DNA of 46,281 nucleotides, from positions 1 through 46,281 of the forward strand of contig JAEZWW010000039.1 in assembly GCA_023442945.1 (NCBI GenBank), read 5' to 3'. Source of the DNA: Pseudomonadota bacterium (GTDB taxonomy: Bacteria; Pseudomonadota; Gammaproteobacteria; Burkholderiales; Burkholderiaceae_C). Below the pieces are notes generated by a model that saw only the letters and a program-made list of their open reading frames with translations, made no database searches and had not been told where the DNA came from. Below, piece after piece: positions 21,024 through 29,184 of this stretch (its first letter is position 1; the number at the start of each line of letters is the position of its first letter). Position numbers and translations under genes: made by a program.

Positions 21024-21983
21024 TCAGAACACCCGCTTCACCGTGAAGCCCTGCGCTTTCAGCAGCGCCGGCAAGCCGGTCGGCCCGACCATGTGCAGGG
21101 CACCGATGGCGAACAAACTGCTGCCGTGCCGGGCGTGCACGCCGTCAATGCGTTCGGCCAGCACGCGGTTGCGCTGGTCGAGCACGCGGTCGGACAGCGC
21201 GCGTTCGGCGGGCGTGTTCACGCATTCGCACCAGTCGGTGTAGGTCTCCAGGCGTGCCAAGTCCCTGCTGGCCCAGGCTTCGGCCAGTTGCCGCATCACG
21301 CGCCGCGCCTTGGCGGGCGGCAGGTCCAGGCCGGCTTCCACCAACTGGACCTGCTCGGCGGGCGTGGCCGCGCTCAGCGCCGCCATTTGCTCCTGCGGCG
21401 TTTCCAGGCTGCGCGTGGTGATGGTCAGGTGGTTGGCCAGGGCGCTCAACGCGATTTCGCTGCCGAAAGCCGCCTCCAGCCCGTCGCGGCGCGCCTGGGC
21501 CACGGTGATCGCGCTCAGCTGCAGTTCCGGGCGCTGATCGGCCAGCTGTTCCCAGGACAAGCATTCGGCCGCGGCCGCGTCGCGCAGGCGCTTTTGCAGC
21601 GCCTCGGGCAAGGGGCTGGCGCCGGCTTGGCGGGTGGACGCCATCAGCTCGCGCATCGTGTCGGGGTCGCTCACGTCCAGCTCCATCGCCAGCACCTTGC
21701 TGCCCTGCAGCGCCCGCGCCAGCTTCGGCCCGGGGACGGTCCAGGCCAGCTGGCCCAGGTGCAGGGTGCCGTACAGGTGCGACGTCACCCCGTTGCGCTC
21801 GACCGACCACAAAAAGCCGCAGTCGACGGCTTTTTCGCGCACCACGCTGGCGATCTGCTCGGCCGTGGGCATCTCGAACGGCGCGGGGCAATCCTGGGCA
21901 CGGCTCCAACCGCCCACCAGCAGGGCGGACAGGCCCAGCGCCAGGCTCAGCGCGCGCTGGCGCAGGGAACGGGTCGAGACCAT
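21024..21983 (-). CDS. TraB/GumN family exported protein
   Basis: About 319 residues. The N-terminus is a signal peptide (LALGLSALLVGGWSRAQ, cleavage after SRAQ region) followed by a mature domain with LYGTLHLGQLAW and, near the end, SLFAIGALHMVGPTGLPALL. These two GxLH/GALH blocks define the TraB/GumN (PF01963) family, thought to be metal-dependent proteases related to Tiki; the bacterial role is unclear. The ATG at 21983 has GGAG eight bases upstream; a GTG three codons earlier is possible. Confidence 0.88.
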   Translation of the reverse strand: MVSTRSLRQRALSLALGLSALLVGGWSRAQDCPAPFEMPTAEQIASVVREKAVDCGFLWSVERNGVTSHLYGTLHLGQLAWTVPGPKLARALQGSKVLAMELDVSDPDTMRELMASTRQAGASPLPEALQKRLRDAAAAECLSWEQLADQRPELQLSAITVAQARRDGLEAAFGSEIALSALANHLTITTRSLETPQEQMAALSAATPAEQVQLVEAGLDLPPAKARRVMRQLAEAWASRDLARLETYTDWCECVNTPAERALSDRVLDQRNRVLAERIDGVHARHGSSLFAIGALHMVGPTGLPALLKAQGFTVKRVF

Positions 21984-22208
21984 GGGAAACACTCCAACAA
22001 CAGGAAACGGCGCGCGGCCGTCGGGCGGTCACTGTGACCGGCGCGGTGCCCGGAGCCGGGGCCGGGGCAAGGCATTCTAGGGGGCGGTTGGGTCGAGGCG
22101 GCCTGCCCTGCGCCAGCGGGCGCGGTGGTCAGCCAGTGCATCGACGGACAGCGGCGCGTGAGGGCGAACGGCCTGTGCGCCGCCACGCGCGCCGCAAAAT
22201 TCAGCGCC
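21984..22208. other. Promoter region of the TraB-family gene, no other gene seen
   Basis: High-GC spacer continuing to the repeat at 22209-22279; no gene is visible up to 22463. Confidence 0.4.
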
Positions 22209-22279
22209 GGTTAGCTATCGCAAAGATAGCTGCCAGCGCAAATGGTGCTTGGGCTGGGGCACGATTTGTCCGAAAATTT
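22209..22279 (-). repeat. Intergenic repeat, copy 8
   Basis: Hairpin GCTATC/GATAGC next to TGCCAGCGCAAATGG and TTGGGCTGGGGC. Minus-strand form. Confidence 0.75.
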
Positions 22280-22463
22280 CAGCTCGGCGCACTGCAGCTG
22301 AAAGCGGCAGCTTGGCCGCCCAGCCAACGCCCGTTAGAACACTTGCTTGACCGTATCGCCAAGCGTGGTCAAACGGGCGAGCCGACCTGTGGCCGGTCCC
22401 CGCAACTTGGCGGGCGGGGCGACCTCGTCGTCGCGCGCACTCCAGGTCTGCGCCCGCCGGCGC

Positions 22464-22952
22464 TTACGGCGCCTTGCAGCCTTCGCGTTGGTACACGCCC
22501 CAGGCCAAGCGTTCCTGCTTGGCCAATTGGGCGGCGCTTTCGTACAGCGACACTTCCATCTCGCACGCGTTGCCCGCGCGGGGCTGAATGCGCAGGTGGG
22601 TGAAGCGGTCGCTGTCGAGATGGCACGCGGGTTGGCCGGCAGGGGCCAGCACCAGCGCGTCGCCGGCGGCTTGGCTGGTGGCGGTGCGCGGGGCCTGGCC
22701 GCAGGGCGCCCAGCGCAGCAGGCCTTGGACGCCGAGGGTCAGCGGCCCCGGGCCTTCCAGCGCCTTGCTGACGGGCAGCCAGTGGCCTTGCAGCGCGGCG
22801 GGCACGCCGGCCGCAGCACTTGGCGACGACGCCGGTGCAGCTGCGACTGGCGCGGCGGCTTGCGGCGTGACAGCGCGCGCACCGCAGCCCACCGACAGCA
22901 GCAGCGCGGCCAGGCTGGTGGCGGCCAGCGTGGCGCGGTGTCGGCGCGGCAT
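22464..22952 (-). CDS. Putative lipoprotein with META/HslJ-like or YajG-like beta domain, unrecognised
   Basis: 162 residues. The start at 22952 gives MPRRHRATLAATSLAALLLS followed by VGCGARAV, a lipoprotein-like signal with cysteine near residue 23, and then an alanine/proline-rich linker. The rest (GHWLPVSKALEGPGPLTLGV, later GNACEMEVSLYESAAQL) resembles small secreted beta proteins with four further cysteines. I cannot name the family. Its ATG overlaps the stop of the preceding gene in TGATG, so the two are translationally coupled. Confidence 0.7.
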   Translation of the reverse strand: MPRRHRATLAATSLAALLLSVGCGARAVTPQAAAPVAAAPASSPSAAAGVPAALQGHWLPVSKALEGPGPLTLGVQGLLRWAPCGQAPRTATSQAAGDALVLAPAGQPACHLDSDRFTHLRIQPRAGNACEMEVSLYESAAQLAKQERLAWGVYQREGCKAP

Positions 22953-23380
22953 CACTTGAACAGCTCCGCCGGCGCCTTGTGCTTCTCGGCCCAGTTTTCC
23001 CAGGCGACGTCGGTCGGGCCGACGGCGATGTCGACCAGCTTCCAGGTGCCGCCTTCGCGGTGCAGCAGGGCGGCGCACAGGTCGGATTTGCCGCCGTGGC
23101 GGGCGGCCTCAGCCTGGTCGGTGCCGGTGTAGTCGAAGCGTTTGCCGGCGGCGTCTTGCATCTGCGTGGTCAGGAAGACCCAGTCGGCGCGCCGCTGCAG
23201 TTGCTCGGGCACCAGGTGCAAGCGCCCGGCCTCCAGCTTCAGGGATTGGGCGGCCGCATCGCGCGCGGTCGCAACGATGGCGTCGCGTTCGGCCGGGGTG
23301 ACGGCTTCGGCCGCACCGGCGATCGGCATCACGGTCAGGCAGGCCAGCGGCAGGGCCAGCCATTTCATCGGAAATTTCAT
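22952..23380 (-). CDS. Small exported hypothetical protein, 142 residues
   Basis: A clear signal peptide (MKFPMKWLALPLACLTVMPI, cleavage after AGAAEA) and a 118-residue mature part with TPAERDAIVATARDAAAQSL, DWVFLTTQMQDAAGKRFDYTG and WKLVDIAVGPTDVAWENWAEK. Family not recognised. The ATG has AGAGGTGTACC upstream. First gene of a two-gene unit with the lipoprotein gene, so both probably act together in the periplasm. Confidence 0.75.
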   Translation of the reverse strand: MKFPMKWLALPLACLTVMPIAGAAEAVTPAERDAIVATARDAAAQSLKLEAGRLHLVPEQLQRRADWVFLTTQMQDAAGKRFDYTGTDQAEAARHGGKSDLCAALLHREGGTWKLVDIAVGPTDVAWENWAEKHKAPAELFK

Positions 23381-23448
23381 GATCGGTACACCTCTTTCAC
23401 TGGCATCGGGTCAATTGGAACATTGTCTCGCCTGGCCTCTGCGACAAA

Positions 23449-23500
23449 ACGTAGCTAACGATATAGAGAAGCTACTTGCACAGGTAGGGCGCCGGTCAAT
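23449..23500 (-). repeat. Intergenic repeat, copy 9 (degenerate)
   Basis: GTAGCTAACGATATAGAGA, then AGCTACTTGCACAGGTAGGG. Recognisable but diverged. Confidence 0.5.
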
Positions 23501-23571
23501 GCACATAGGATTCATCAATTCGAACGGAGAAAAGGCGCCCAGCGGGCGCCTTTCAACCGGGCGGCGTTCGA

Positions 23572-25131
23572 TCAGGGGGGCGTCAGAATCGCCGACACCT
23601 TGTTGTGCCACCACGTGCTGCTGTCGTAGGTGATGCGCTGGCTGCCGTCCGCATTGCGGTTGTTGGAGCCCACCAGCGTGATCTTGCCGTTCTCATTCTT
23701 GGCCACGATCTCGGTGTGCGAGACACCGTTGCGCTGCATGATGACGACGTCGCCAGGCTTCGCATTGGCCATGTCGACCGGCTTCCAGCCCTTGCCGCGC
23801 AGAGTCTTGTCCAACTGAGCGACCGAGTCGGTGTGCTCGCCCTTGCTCAGCAGGCCGTTCTTTTCCAGCACGGCGGAAACGAAGTTGGCACAACACACAT
23901 TGTTGGGCACGTTGGGATTCATCGGCAGCTCGCCGCTCTTCTTCAGCTCCGAAGCGTTGCGGTTGAGGAAGCTTTCGGCGATCTGCGCGGTGCGAGCGCC
24001 AGCGCCGTTGCCCACGGGGGTCGGTGTGACTTGACCAGGGCCGTTAGGACCATTGGTGTTGCCCGTGCCGTTGGTGCCTTGGGGTTGGTTGCCGCCGCCC
24101 GGGATGTTGATCTTCTGGCCGGGGTAGATCAGGTCGGGGTTGGCGATCTGCGGGTTGGCGGCGATCAGCGACTGCAGCGACACGCCATGGGCACGGGCGA
24201 TGTCCCACAGGGTGTCGCCCGACTTCACGGTGTAGCTGCCTTTTGCGATGCCGACGGGGTCCTGGGGGGGGCGGGGACCATTGGCGCCACCGGCGGCGCC
24301 AGGGCCATTGCCGTTGCCGTTGCGGTTGGGGCCAGCCGGGCCGTTGGCATTGGTGCCACCGTTGTTCTGGCCCGGGTTGGCGGGCGCTCCTTGCGGGCGC
24401 TGGTTGCCAAACATCTGCGCTTCTTCGTTGCGGCGGCGCACCAGGCCGGGCAACACGCGGCCACCGGCGTGCACGTACTTGCCGAATTCGGCCTGCGCGC
24501 CAGCGTAGTCGCCGGCGTTCAGCTTTTGCAGCAGGGTCGACTTGCCCAGCGCACCGGCGCCCAGGTTGAAGGTGAAGCTGACCAGCGAATCGAACTGCCC
24601 TTGCGTCAGCGGCACCTTGACGTTTTTGCGCACGGCGTCTTCGGCCCAGCCCACGTCCTTGCGCAGCAGCTGCTCGGCCTGGGCTTCGCTGATCTTCTGG
24701 CCCGGCTTGGCCGTGCCGGTGTGGCCGTAGCCGATGGTCCAAACGCCCACCGGGTCCTGGTAGGCGCTGGTGCGCAGGCCTTCGTGGCTCTTGATCAGGT
24801 CCAGCCCGCCGGAGCTGAGGCCCATGCCCGCCGGTTGCGAGCCGCCCTGGCTGGGCGCCGCACCCTGGGTGGCGCCGGCCGGGGCCGTGCCGCCCGCGCC
24901 GCCGGATTGGCCGCCGCGCATGCCGCCAGGCACGCTGATGGTGTCGCCGGGGTAGATGCGGTTGGGGTTGACCAGCTGCGGGTTGGCGGCGATCAGCGCG
25001 TCGACCGTCACGCCGTTGCGCTGGGCGATGGACGACAAGGTGTCACCATGGCTGACCGAAACGGAGCGGCCGGCACCGGCGTTGTTGCCCTGTTGGCTGG
25101 CGCCCGTGACGGCGGGGGAAATGGCGGTCAT
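23572..25131 (-). CDS. Modular peptidoglycan hydrolase: LysM - GH24 lysozyme - LysM - cysteine-peptidase-like domain
   Basis: 519 residues, no signal peptide. LysM 1 is at about 25-68 (SHGDTLSSIAQRNGVTVDAL). A T4-type lysozyme occupies about 105-242, and its catalytic pattern E-x8-D-x5-T is exact (E117, D126, T132). LysM 2 is at about 299-345. The C-terminal ~140 residues hold NNVCCANFVSAVLEKNGLL (C413/C414) and SHTEIVAKNENGKI (H472), a CHAP/NlpC-like arrangement. Asn/Gly/Pro-rich linkers join the parts. It is divergent from sctQ, 249 bases apart, so it may be a secreted substrate or a wall-opening enzyme of the T3SS; it could equally be a stray phage-type lysin. Confidence 0.9.
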   Translation of the reverse strand: MTAISPAVTGASQQGNNAGAGRSVSVSHGDTLSSIAQRNGVTVDALIAANPQLVNPNRIYPGDTISVPGGMRGGQSGGAGGTAPAGATQGAAPSQGGSQPAGMGLSSGGLDLIKSHEGLRTSAYQDPVGVWTIGYGHTGTAKPGQKISEAQAEQLLRKDVGWAEDAVRKNVKVPLTQGQFDSLVSFTFNLGAGALGKSTLLQKLNAGDYAGAQAEFGKYVHAGGRVLPGLVRRRNEEAQMFGNQRPQGAPANPGQNNGGTNANGPAGPNRNGNGNGPGAAGGANGPRPPQDPVGIAKGSYTVKSGDTLWDIARAHGVSLQSLIAANPQIANPDLIYPGQKINIPGGGNQPQGTNGTGNTNGPNGPGQVTPTPVGNGAGARTAQIAESFLNRNASELKKSGELPMNPNVPNNVCCANFVSAVLEKNGLLSKGEHTDSVAQLDKTLRGKGWKPVDMANAKPGDVVIMQRNGVSHTEIVAKNENGKITLVGSNNRNADGSQRITYDSSTWWHNKVSAILTPP

Positions 25132-25266
25132 GAAAAAATGTCCTTTTCTAGGCGAGGGTGTGAGGGCCTCGGGCCCCCGGTCCTGACCTTCTGTGAGGCC
25201 TGGTTTTCCCTGGGTTAGCGAACACTTTTATTCTGTGCTTCGGCCCCGCCGCTGAAAAGCTGGGAA

Positions 25267-25283
25267 GGTTCCCGATGGGAACC
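25267..25283. promoter_or_regulatory. Palindrome GGTTCCCGATGGGAACC, operator candidate
   Basis: A perfect 7-3-7 inverted repeat in the divergent promoter region between the lysozyme gene and sctQ. Its core resembles the TCCCAG...GGGA core of the T3SS palindrome but lacks the GTAAC arms. Confidence 0.45.
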
Positions 25284-25352
25284 GCACCATCTGGCCACCT
25301 TGCGCGTTCTTGATGTAGCAAAAAAGGCCTCATTTCGTACCCCGGGGGACTA

Positions 25353-25365
25353 GTAACGTTCCCAG
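25353..25365 (+). promoter_or_regulatory. T3SS operator half-site GTAACGTTCCCAG upstream of sctQ
   Basis: Matches the half-site GTAACGATCCCAG of the palindromes at 44426 and 46130 in 12 of 13 bases, followed by TTGGAAAG as a partial second arm. Ends 14 bases before the sctQ start, so it would act as an operator or on a leaderless transcript. Confidence 0.5.
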
Positions 25366-25379
25366 TTGGAAAGCCACCG

Positions 25380-26288
25380 ATGCGTCGGTCACACTCCTCG
25401 GCAACCATGATTTCTCACGATCTGAAAGACGCGGCCCCGGCCGATAGGAACTTCCCCAGCCCTCAGGCCTGCGCGCCTGCGGCGGATGGACCGCCTGTAC
25501 TGGTTTTTCAAGGTAACAGTGCGTGTGGCGCGCTGCAGCTGGCGTTGGCGCGCGAGGCCGACGCCGCCGCCGACGCGCCGCCCACCGGTGCCGAGCAGGT
25601 GTTGCGCCTGGCGCAGGCCGAGCCGCTGCTCTGTGCAATCGAAGCCTGGATGCACGGCCCTTGGGACCCGGCGCCGCTGGCCGCTGCCGACTTGGCGGCA
25701 GGGACGGATGCGCCAAGCTACACCGCCGTTGTGCGCGACCCCGCCCTGGCGCCGCCCGGCAGCCGTCTGCGCGTGCCGCTGGACGCCCTGCGCGTGCCGC
25801 CGCCCGACGCCTTGCGTGCCCCCGCGCTGGAATGGGCCGCGCACGACGCGACCGTGGTGCTGGGCGAGGTGCCGGTCGACGCGCTTGACCGGCTGGCGGT
25901 CGGTGCGCTGCTGTGGTTGCCCGCCGCGTCCGCCACCGCCTGGGACGTGCGGCTGACCGATCCGGCTGGGCGCCTGCCGCCTTGCGCGGCGCGGCTGGAC
26001 CTGGCGGCGCAGCGCATCGTGGTGTCGCCGGGCAGTGCGTCTGTTGCCGCACCGGCGGACGGCGGTGCGCCCCTGCAGGTCGTGTTGTCGCGCCCGGTGC
26101 GGCTGCCGCTGGACCGCTGGCTGGGCTGGGGCCCGGCCGGCGCGCCCTACGCCTGGCCGACGCCTCAACCCTGGGAGGCCGAGCTGCGCCAAGGCAGCAC
26201 CGTCCTGGCGCGCGGCGCTTTGCTGCCGTTGGGCGAGGGCTGCGGCCTGCGCATCGCGTCGCTGCCCCTGGCGGAACAGGCCGCCTGA
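25380..26288 (+). CDS. sctQ: SctQ-like C-ring protein of the T3SS
   Basis: 302 residues directly upstream of sctR, the standard place of sctQ. Overall similarity is weak, but the last block WEAELRQGSTVLARGALLPL, then GEGCGLRIA, has the shape of a SPOA domain end, and DATVVLGEVPVDALDRLAVG (about 158-177) could be an inner SPOA. SctQ forms the cytoplasmic sorting platform with SctK and SctL. The ATG at 25380 has GGAAAG seven bases upstream; 25407 is an alternative. Assignment rests on synteny plus the C-terminal pattern. Confidence 0.6.
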   Translation: MRRSHSSATMISHDLKDAAPADRNFPSPQACAPAADGPPVLVFQGNSACGALQLALAREADAAADAPPTGAEQVLRLAQAEPLLCAIEAWMHGPWDPAPLAAADLAAGTDAPSYTAVVRDPALAPPGSRLRVPLDALRVPPPDALRAPALEWAAHDATVVLGEVPVDALDRLAVGALLWLPAASATAWDVRLTDPAGRLPPCAARLDLAAQRIVVSPGSASVAAPADGGAPLQVVLSRPVRLPLDRWLGWGPAGAPYAWPTPQPWEAELRQGSTVLARGALLPLGEGCGLRIASLPLAEQAA

Positions 26289-26319
26289 GCGTTTTGTCAC
26301 CGAACTGCCCCCCAGCACA

Positions 26320-26362
26320 GGTAGGATGTGCGCAGGCAGCTATTGTTTAGATAGTAGGAAAG
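26320..26362 (+). repeat. Intergenic repeat, copy 10 (partial)
   Basis: GGATGTGCGCAGGCAGCTAT and GTTTAGATAGTAGG. Only the right half is present, between sctQ and sctR. Confidence 0.6.
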
Positions 26363-26485
26363 TTTGAAAGTCTTCCCGATCCTTCCCCGTTGGCGTGCGC
26401 GCACCGCGCCAGGCCTGTCCGCCGCGCGGGCCGGCTTCCCCACCTCGGCAGCCGCTTGTTCCCTATTGCGCCCGGAGGCCGCACC

Positions 26486-27136
26486 ATGGATCTGAGCCAA
26501 TTCACGCCGTCGTCAGCGCTGGTCACCGTCATCGTGGTGGCGCTGGTGCCCTTCGTGGGCGTGATGGTGACGTCCTTCACCAAGATCATCGTGGTGCTCA
26601 GCCTGCTGCGCAACGCGCTCGGCCTGCAGCAAGTGCCGCCCAACGTGGTGCTGAACGGCATGGCGCTGGTGCTGACGATCTACGTCATGCTGCCCGTCGG
26701 CATGGACATGGCCGAGCGCGCCCAGGGCGTCAGCAACCCGGCCGGCAGCACGGCCGGGCTGATGGCCGTGACGGACGCCGCCAAAGAGCCGCTGCGCGAC
26801 TTCCTGGTCAAGCATTCCAGCCCGCGCGAACGCGCCTTCTTCTTGAAGACCGCGCAGAAGAACCTGTCGCCCGAGCGCGCCGCGCAGCTGACCGAGCGCG
26901 ACTTTGTGGTGGTGATCCCAGCCTTCACCGTGGGCGAGCTGTCGGCGGCGTTTCAGATCGGCTTTCTGATCTTTCTGCCGTTCTTGATCATCGACTTGAT
27001 CATCGCCAACATCCTGATGGCCATGGGCATGATGATGCTGTCGCCGACCACGATTTCATTGCCGTTCAAGCTGCTGCTGTTCGTGCTGGTGGATGGTTGG
27101 GTGAAGCTGTCGCATGGCTTGGTTCTGTCTTATTGA
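26486..27136 (+). CDS. sctR: T3SS export-gate protein SctR
   Basis: 216 residues of the FliP/SctR family: FVGVMVTSFTKIIVVLSLLR, NALGLQQVPPNVVLNGMALV, and the C-terminal FQIGFLIFLPFLIIDLIIAN, MAMGMMMLSPTTISLPFKLL. SctR forms the five-subunit core of the export gate in the inner membrane. The start at 26486 has CGGAGG nine bases upstream. The usual partner sctS follows but is separated by a 275-base insert that contains a structured repeat. Confidence 0.97.
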   Translation: MDLSQFTPSSALVTVIVVALVPFVGVMVTSFTKIIVVLSLLRNALGLQQVPPNVVLNGMALVLTIYVMLPVGMDMAERAQGVSNPAGSTAGLMAVTDAAKEPLRDFLVKHSSPRERAFFLKTAQKNLSPERAAQLTERDFVVVIPAFTVGELSAAFQIGFLIFLPFLIIDLIIANILMAMGMMMLSPTTISLPFKLLLFVLVDGWVKLSHGLVLSY

Positions 27137-27139
27137 TGA

Positions 27140-27244
27140 GCTCCCCCCTGAGTCGCCTTTCGGCGCCTTCCCCCCTCTCTCTTCGCGCTGCGCGCTCCGG
27201 GAAGGGGGACAACGCCGGTTGCCGGCGCAGGTCCGGCAACGGCG
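27140..27244 (+). repeat. Structured repeat, family 2, copy A (between sctR and sctS)
   Basis: Begins CCCCCCTGAGTCGCC and ends in a hairpin: lower stem CGCC/GGCG, one bulged G (27217), upper stem GTTGCCGG/CCGGCAAC, loop CGCAGGT (27226-27232). Copy B has the same architecture with different paired bases. Confidence 0.75.
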
Positions 27245-27411
27245 TTTGCTGGTTTGGCCTGCTCCGCGGCCTTTCGATCAGTGTGGTGCGGGGCGCGGCT
27301 GGGCTTTGGTGGGCCGCCCGCGGTTCATGGTGCGTCTCGCAGGCGGTGCGTGCCGGCTGGGGTGCGGGAAATCTGGTGGTGCCGCGGCCGGTTCCGAATA
27401 AAGGTTGACGA

Positions 27412-27684
27412 ATGCTGGATTCGCAGGCCATTCAACTCGTGTACCAGGCTTTGTGGCTGGTGCTGGTGCTGTCGGCGCCGCCGGTGGTGGTGGCGGCGCT
27501 GGTCGGTCTGCTGATCGCGCTGATTCAGGCGGCGACGCAGATCCAGGAGCAGACGCTGCAGTACGCGCTGAAGTTCTTTGCCATCGTGCTGACCATCTTC
27601 ATCACGGCGTCGCTGCTGGGCGGCACGTTGTACCAGTTTGCGGACCGGGTGATGACGGAATTTCCGGCGCTGGTTAAGAAGTGA
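27412..27684 (+). CDS. sctS: T3SS export-gate protein SctS
   Basis: 90 residues, two helices, FliQ/SctS family: QAIQLVYQALWLVLVLSAPP, LIALIQAATQIQEQTLQYAL, KFFAIVLTIFITASLLGG. Part of the SctR5-S4-T1 gate through which substrates pass the inner membrane. AAAGG lies eight bases before the ATG. It has structured repeats on both sides, so it is not tightly packed with sctR and sctT as in most operons. Confidence 0.96.
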   Translation: MLDSQAIQLVYQALWLVLVLSAPPVVVAALVGLLIALIQAATQIQEQTLQYALKFFAIVLTIFITASLLGGTLYQFADRVMTEFPALVKK

Positions 27685-27770
27685 ACCCCCCTGAGTCGCT
27701 GACGCGCCTTCCCCCCTTTGCTGCGCAAGGGGGGACCCGGCCGACGCCCGGCGCAGGTCCGGGCGTGGCC
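27685..27770 (+). repeat. Structured repeat, family 2, copy B (between sctS and sctT)
   Basis: Begins CCCCCTGAGTCGCTGACGCG, has a GC-rich first hairpin (CCCCCCTTTGC/GCAAGGGGGG), and ends in lower stem GGCC/GGCC, bulged G (27743), upper stem ACGCCCGG/CCGGGCGT and loop CGCAGGT (27752-27758). Confidence 0.75.
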
Positions 27771-27879
27771 TGTGCTGGCCGAGTCGGGGCGGTGCGGGCC
27801 GAGCGTGCTTGGCTGGGCGGGAACGTCACGGGCGCGCTCAACTGTGGCTGCGGGTCGTCGCGGGGAGGCGTGCGCATCC

Positions 27880-28674
27880 ATGGGTGAACTCGCCAACGTC
27901 GGCAGTTTGGGTGATCTGGCGCTGTTGGCGGCGCTGGCGTCGACGCGGTTTGCGATGGCGTTTTTGCTGTTGCCGATCCTGGCGCAGGACACGGTGCCGC
28001 AGATGGTGCGGGCGTCGATCTTTCTGGCGTTCGGGGTGATCACGCTGGCGGTGCAGCCGATGATCCACGTCAACGACTGGGGCATCGGGCAGTGGATCGG
28101 GATGTTCGCGCGCGAGGCCTTTCTGGGCCTGGCGCTGGGCCTGCTGTTGGCGGCGGTGCTGTGGGCGTTTGACGCGGCGGGCGAGGTGGTGGACGGCGCC
28201 AGCGGCATGGGCATGGCGCAGATCGTCGATCCGCTGTCGGGGCGCCAGACCTCGCTGTCGGGCGCTTTCCTCAGCCGGCTGGCGGTCTACGTGTTCATGT
28301 TCTCGGGCGGGCTGATGCTGTGGATCGGCGTGCTGATGGAAAGCTTTGTCCAGTGGCCGCTGTCGCACCCGGGGTTGACGATCAAGCCGCAGGGCGTCAC
28401 GCTGTTTGAAAGCGCCTTCGCCCATTTTGCCGGGCTGACCTTCATGATGGCGGCGCCGGCGCTGGTGCTGCTGTACGCGATCGACCTGTCGCTGGGGCTG
28501 ATGAACCGCTATGCGCCGCAGCTGAATCTGATCTCGATTTCGATGTCGCTCAAGGGCGTGGCGGCCGTCGGCGTGTGGCTGGTGCTGCTGGGCACGCTGG
28601 TCAACACCTTGATCGAGCGCCTGGGCGAGCTGATGCCCACGCTGATCCAGCAAGTCAGCGCCCTCCTGGGATAA
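27880..28674 (+). CDS. sctT: T3SS export-gate protein SctT
   Basis: 264 residues of the FliR/SctT family: MAFLLLPILAQDTVPQMVRA, WIGMFAREAFLGLALGLLLA, GMGMAQIVDPLSGRQTSLSG and FMMAAPALVLLYAIDLSLGL. It is the single-copy subunit at the base of the export gate. The ATG at 27880 has GGGGAGG about 11 bases upstream; the frame stays open further upstream but runs into the structured repeat. Confidence 0.96.
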   Translation: MGELANVGSLGDLALLAALASTRFAMAFLLLPILAQDTVPQMVRASIFLAFGVITLAVQPMIHVNDWGIGQWIGMFAREAFLGLALGLLLAAVLWAFDAAGEVVDGASGMGMAQIVDPLSGRQTSLSGAFLSRLAVYVFMFSGGLMLWIGVLMESFVQWPLSHPGLTIKPQGVTLFESAFAHFAGLTFMMAAPALVLLYAIDLSLGLMNRYAPQLNLISISMSLKGVAAVGVWLVLLGTLVNTLIERLGELMPTLIQQVSALLG

Positions 28675-28685
28675 CTACCAGGGTC

Positions 28686-28757
28686 AAAATTTTGATAAAA
28701 ATCGGGGCTCAGCCTTACAACCACCTGCGCAGGCAGCTATGAAAACAGGAGTTACAA
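28686..28757 (+). repeat. Intergenic repeat, copy 11
   Basis: GGCTCAGCCTTACAACC then ACCTGCGCAGGCAGCTAT. Immediately after sctT. Confidence 0.8.
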
Positions 28758-28804
28758 CTGCGCGCCAGGTCCGCCAGAAGGCGTGAAAAAGTACGCACCT
28801 ACTG

Positions 28805-28817
28805 GTAACGATCCCAG
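28805..28817 (+). promoter_or_regulatory. T3SS operator half-site GTAACGATCCCAG upstream of the 76-residue gene
   Basis: Exact consensus half-site, preceded by CTG as in the full palindromes and followed by TAGCG as at 44472 and 46176. Sixty-seven bases before the start codon at 28884. Confidence 0.6.
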
Positions 28818-28883
28818 TAGCGCCGCGCCGGGCAGGGTCGTAATATCACTGTCACACCTTCACATTGAACCGACACGATTGCC

Positions 28884-29114
28884 ATGAGCTCCTTTCCTCC
28901 TCTGTCCTCTCTGCCGTCCGGCCTGCACGCGCCGGCCGCGGGTTGGGACCGCGCCCGTCCGGCGTCGGACGGGACGGGTTCCGCCGGCGATGCCGCCCAG
29001 CAGTTCGGCTTTCTCGGCGACCAGCAGGCCGCGCGCTCGCTGACCGTGCCCGCCAACAGCGGCCAGGGCGCCGCCCAGCTGGAAGCGCGCTTTCTCGCCT
29101 GCCTGTTCCAGTAA
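28884..29114 (+). CDS. 76-residue protein with T3SS-type promoter, unknown
   Basis: Not recognised. The N-terminal half is serine/proline/glycine-rich and probably disordered (MSSFPPLSSLPSGLHAPAAG); the C-terminal half (DAAQQFGFLGDQQAARSLTV, then GQGAAQLEARFLACLFQ) can form a helix. It has no signal peptide. It carries the same operator half-site as the effector cassettes and its own terminator, and lies just after sctT. A small secreted substrate, chaperone-like partner or regulator of the T3SS would fit. It has no strong ribosome site (the ATG follows CGATTGCC), so the start is not certain. Confidence 0.5.
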   Translation: MSSFPPLSSLPSGLHAPAAGWDRARPASDGTGSAGDAAQQFGFLGDQQAARSLTVPANSGQGAAQLEARFLACLFQ

Positions 29115-29141
29115 GCTGCACCGCGCCACCCTGCGGCCACC

Positions 29142-29173
29142 GCCGCGCCGCACCCGGCGCGGCTTTTGTCTTT
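29142..29173 (+). terminator. Rho-independent terminator
   Basis: GCCGCGCC/GGCGCGGC, six-base loop, followed by TTTTGTCTTTT. It closes the 76-residue gene unit. Confidence 0.8.
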
Positions 29174-29184
29174 TGTAGCCCCCC

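Noticed and set aside
25267..25283. Another copy of the T3SS palindrome
   Set aside because: Only the TCCC/GGGA core agrees; the GTAAC arms are missing, so it is listed as a separate operator candidate.
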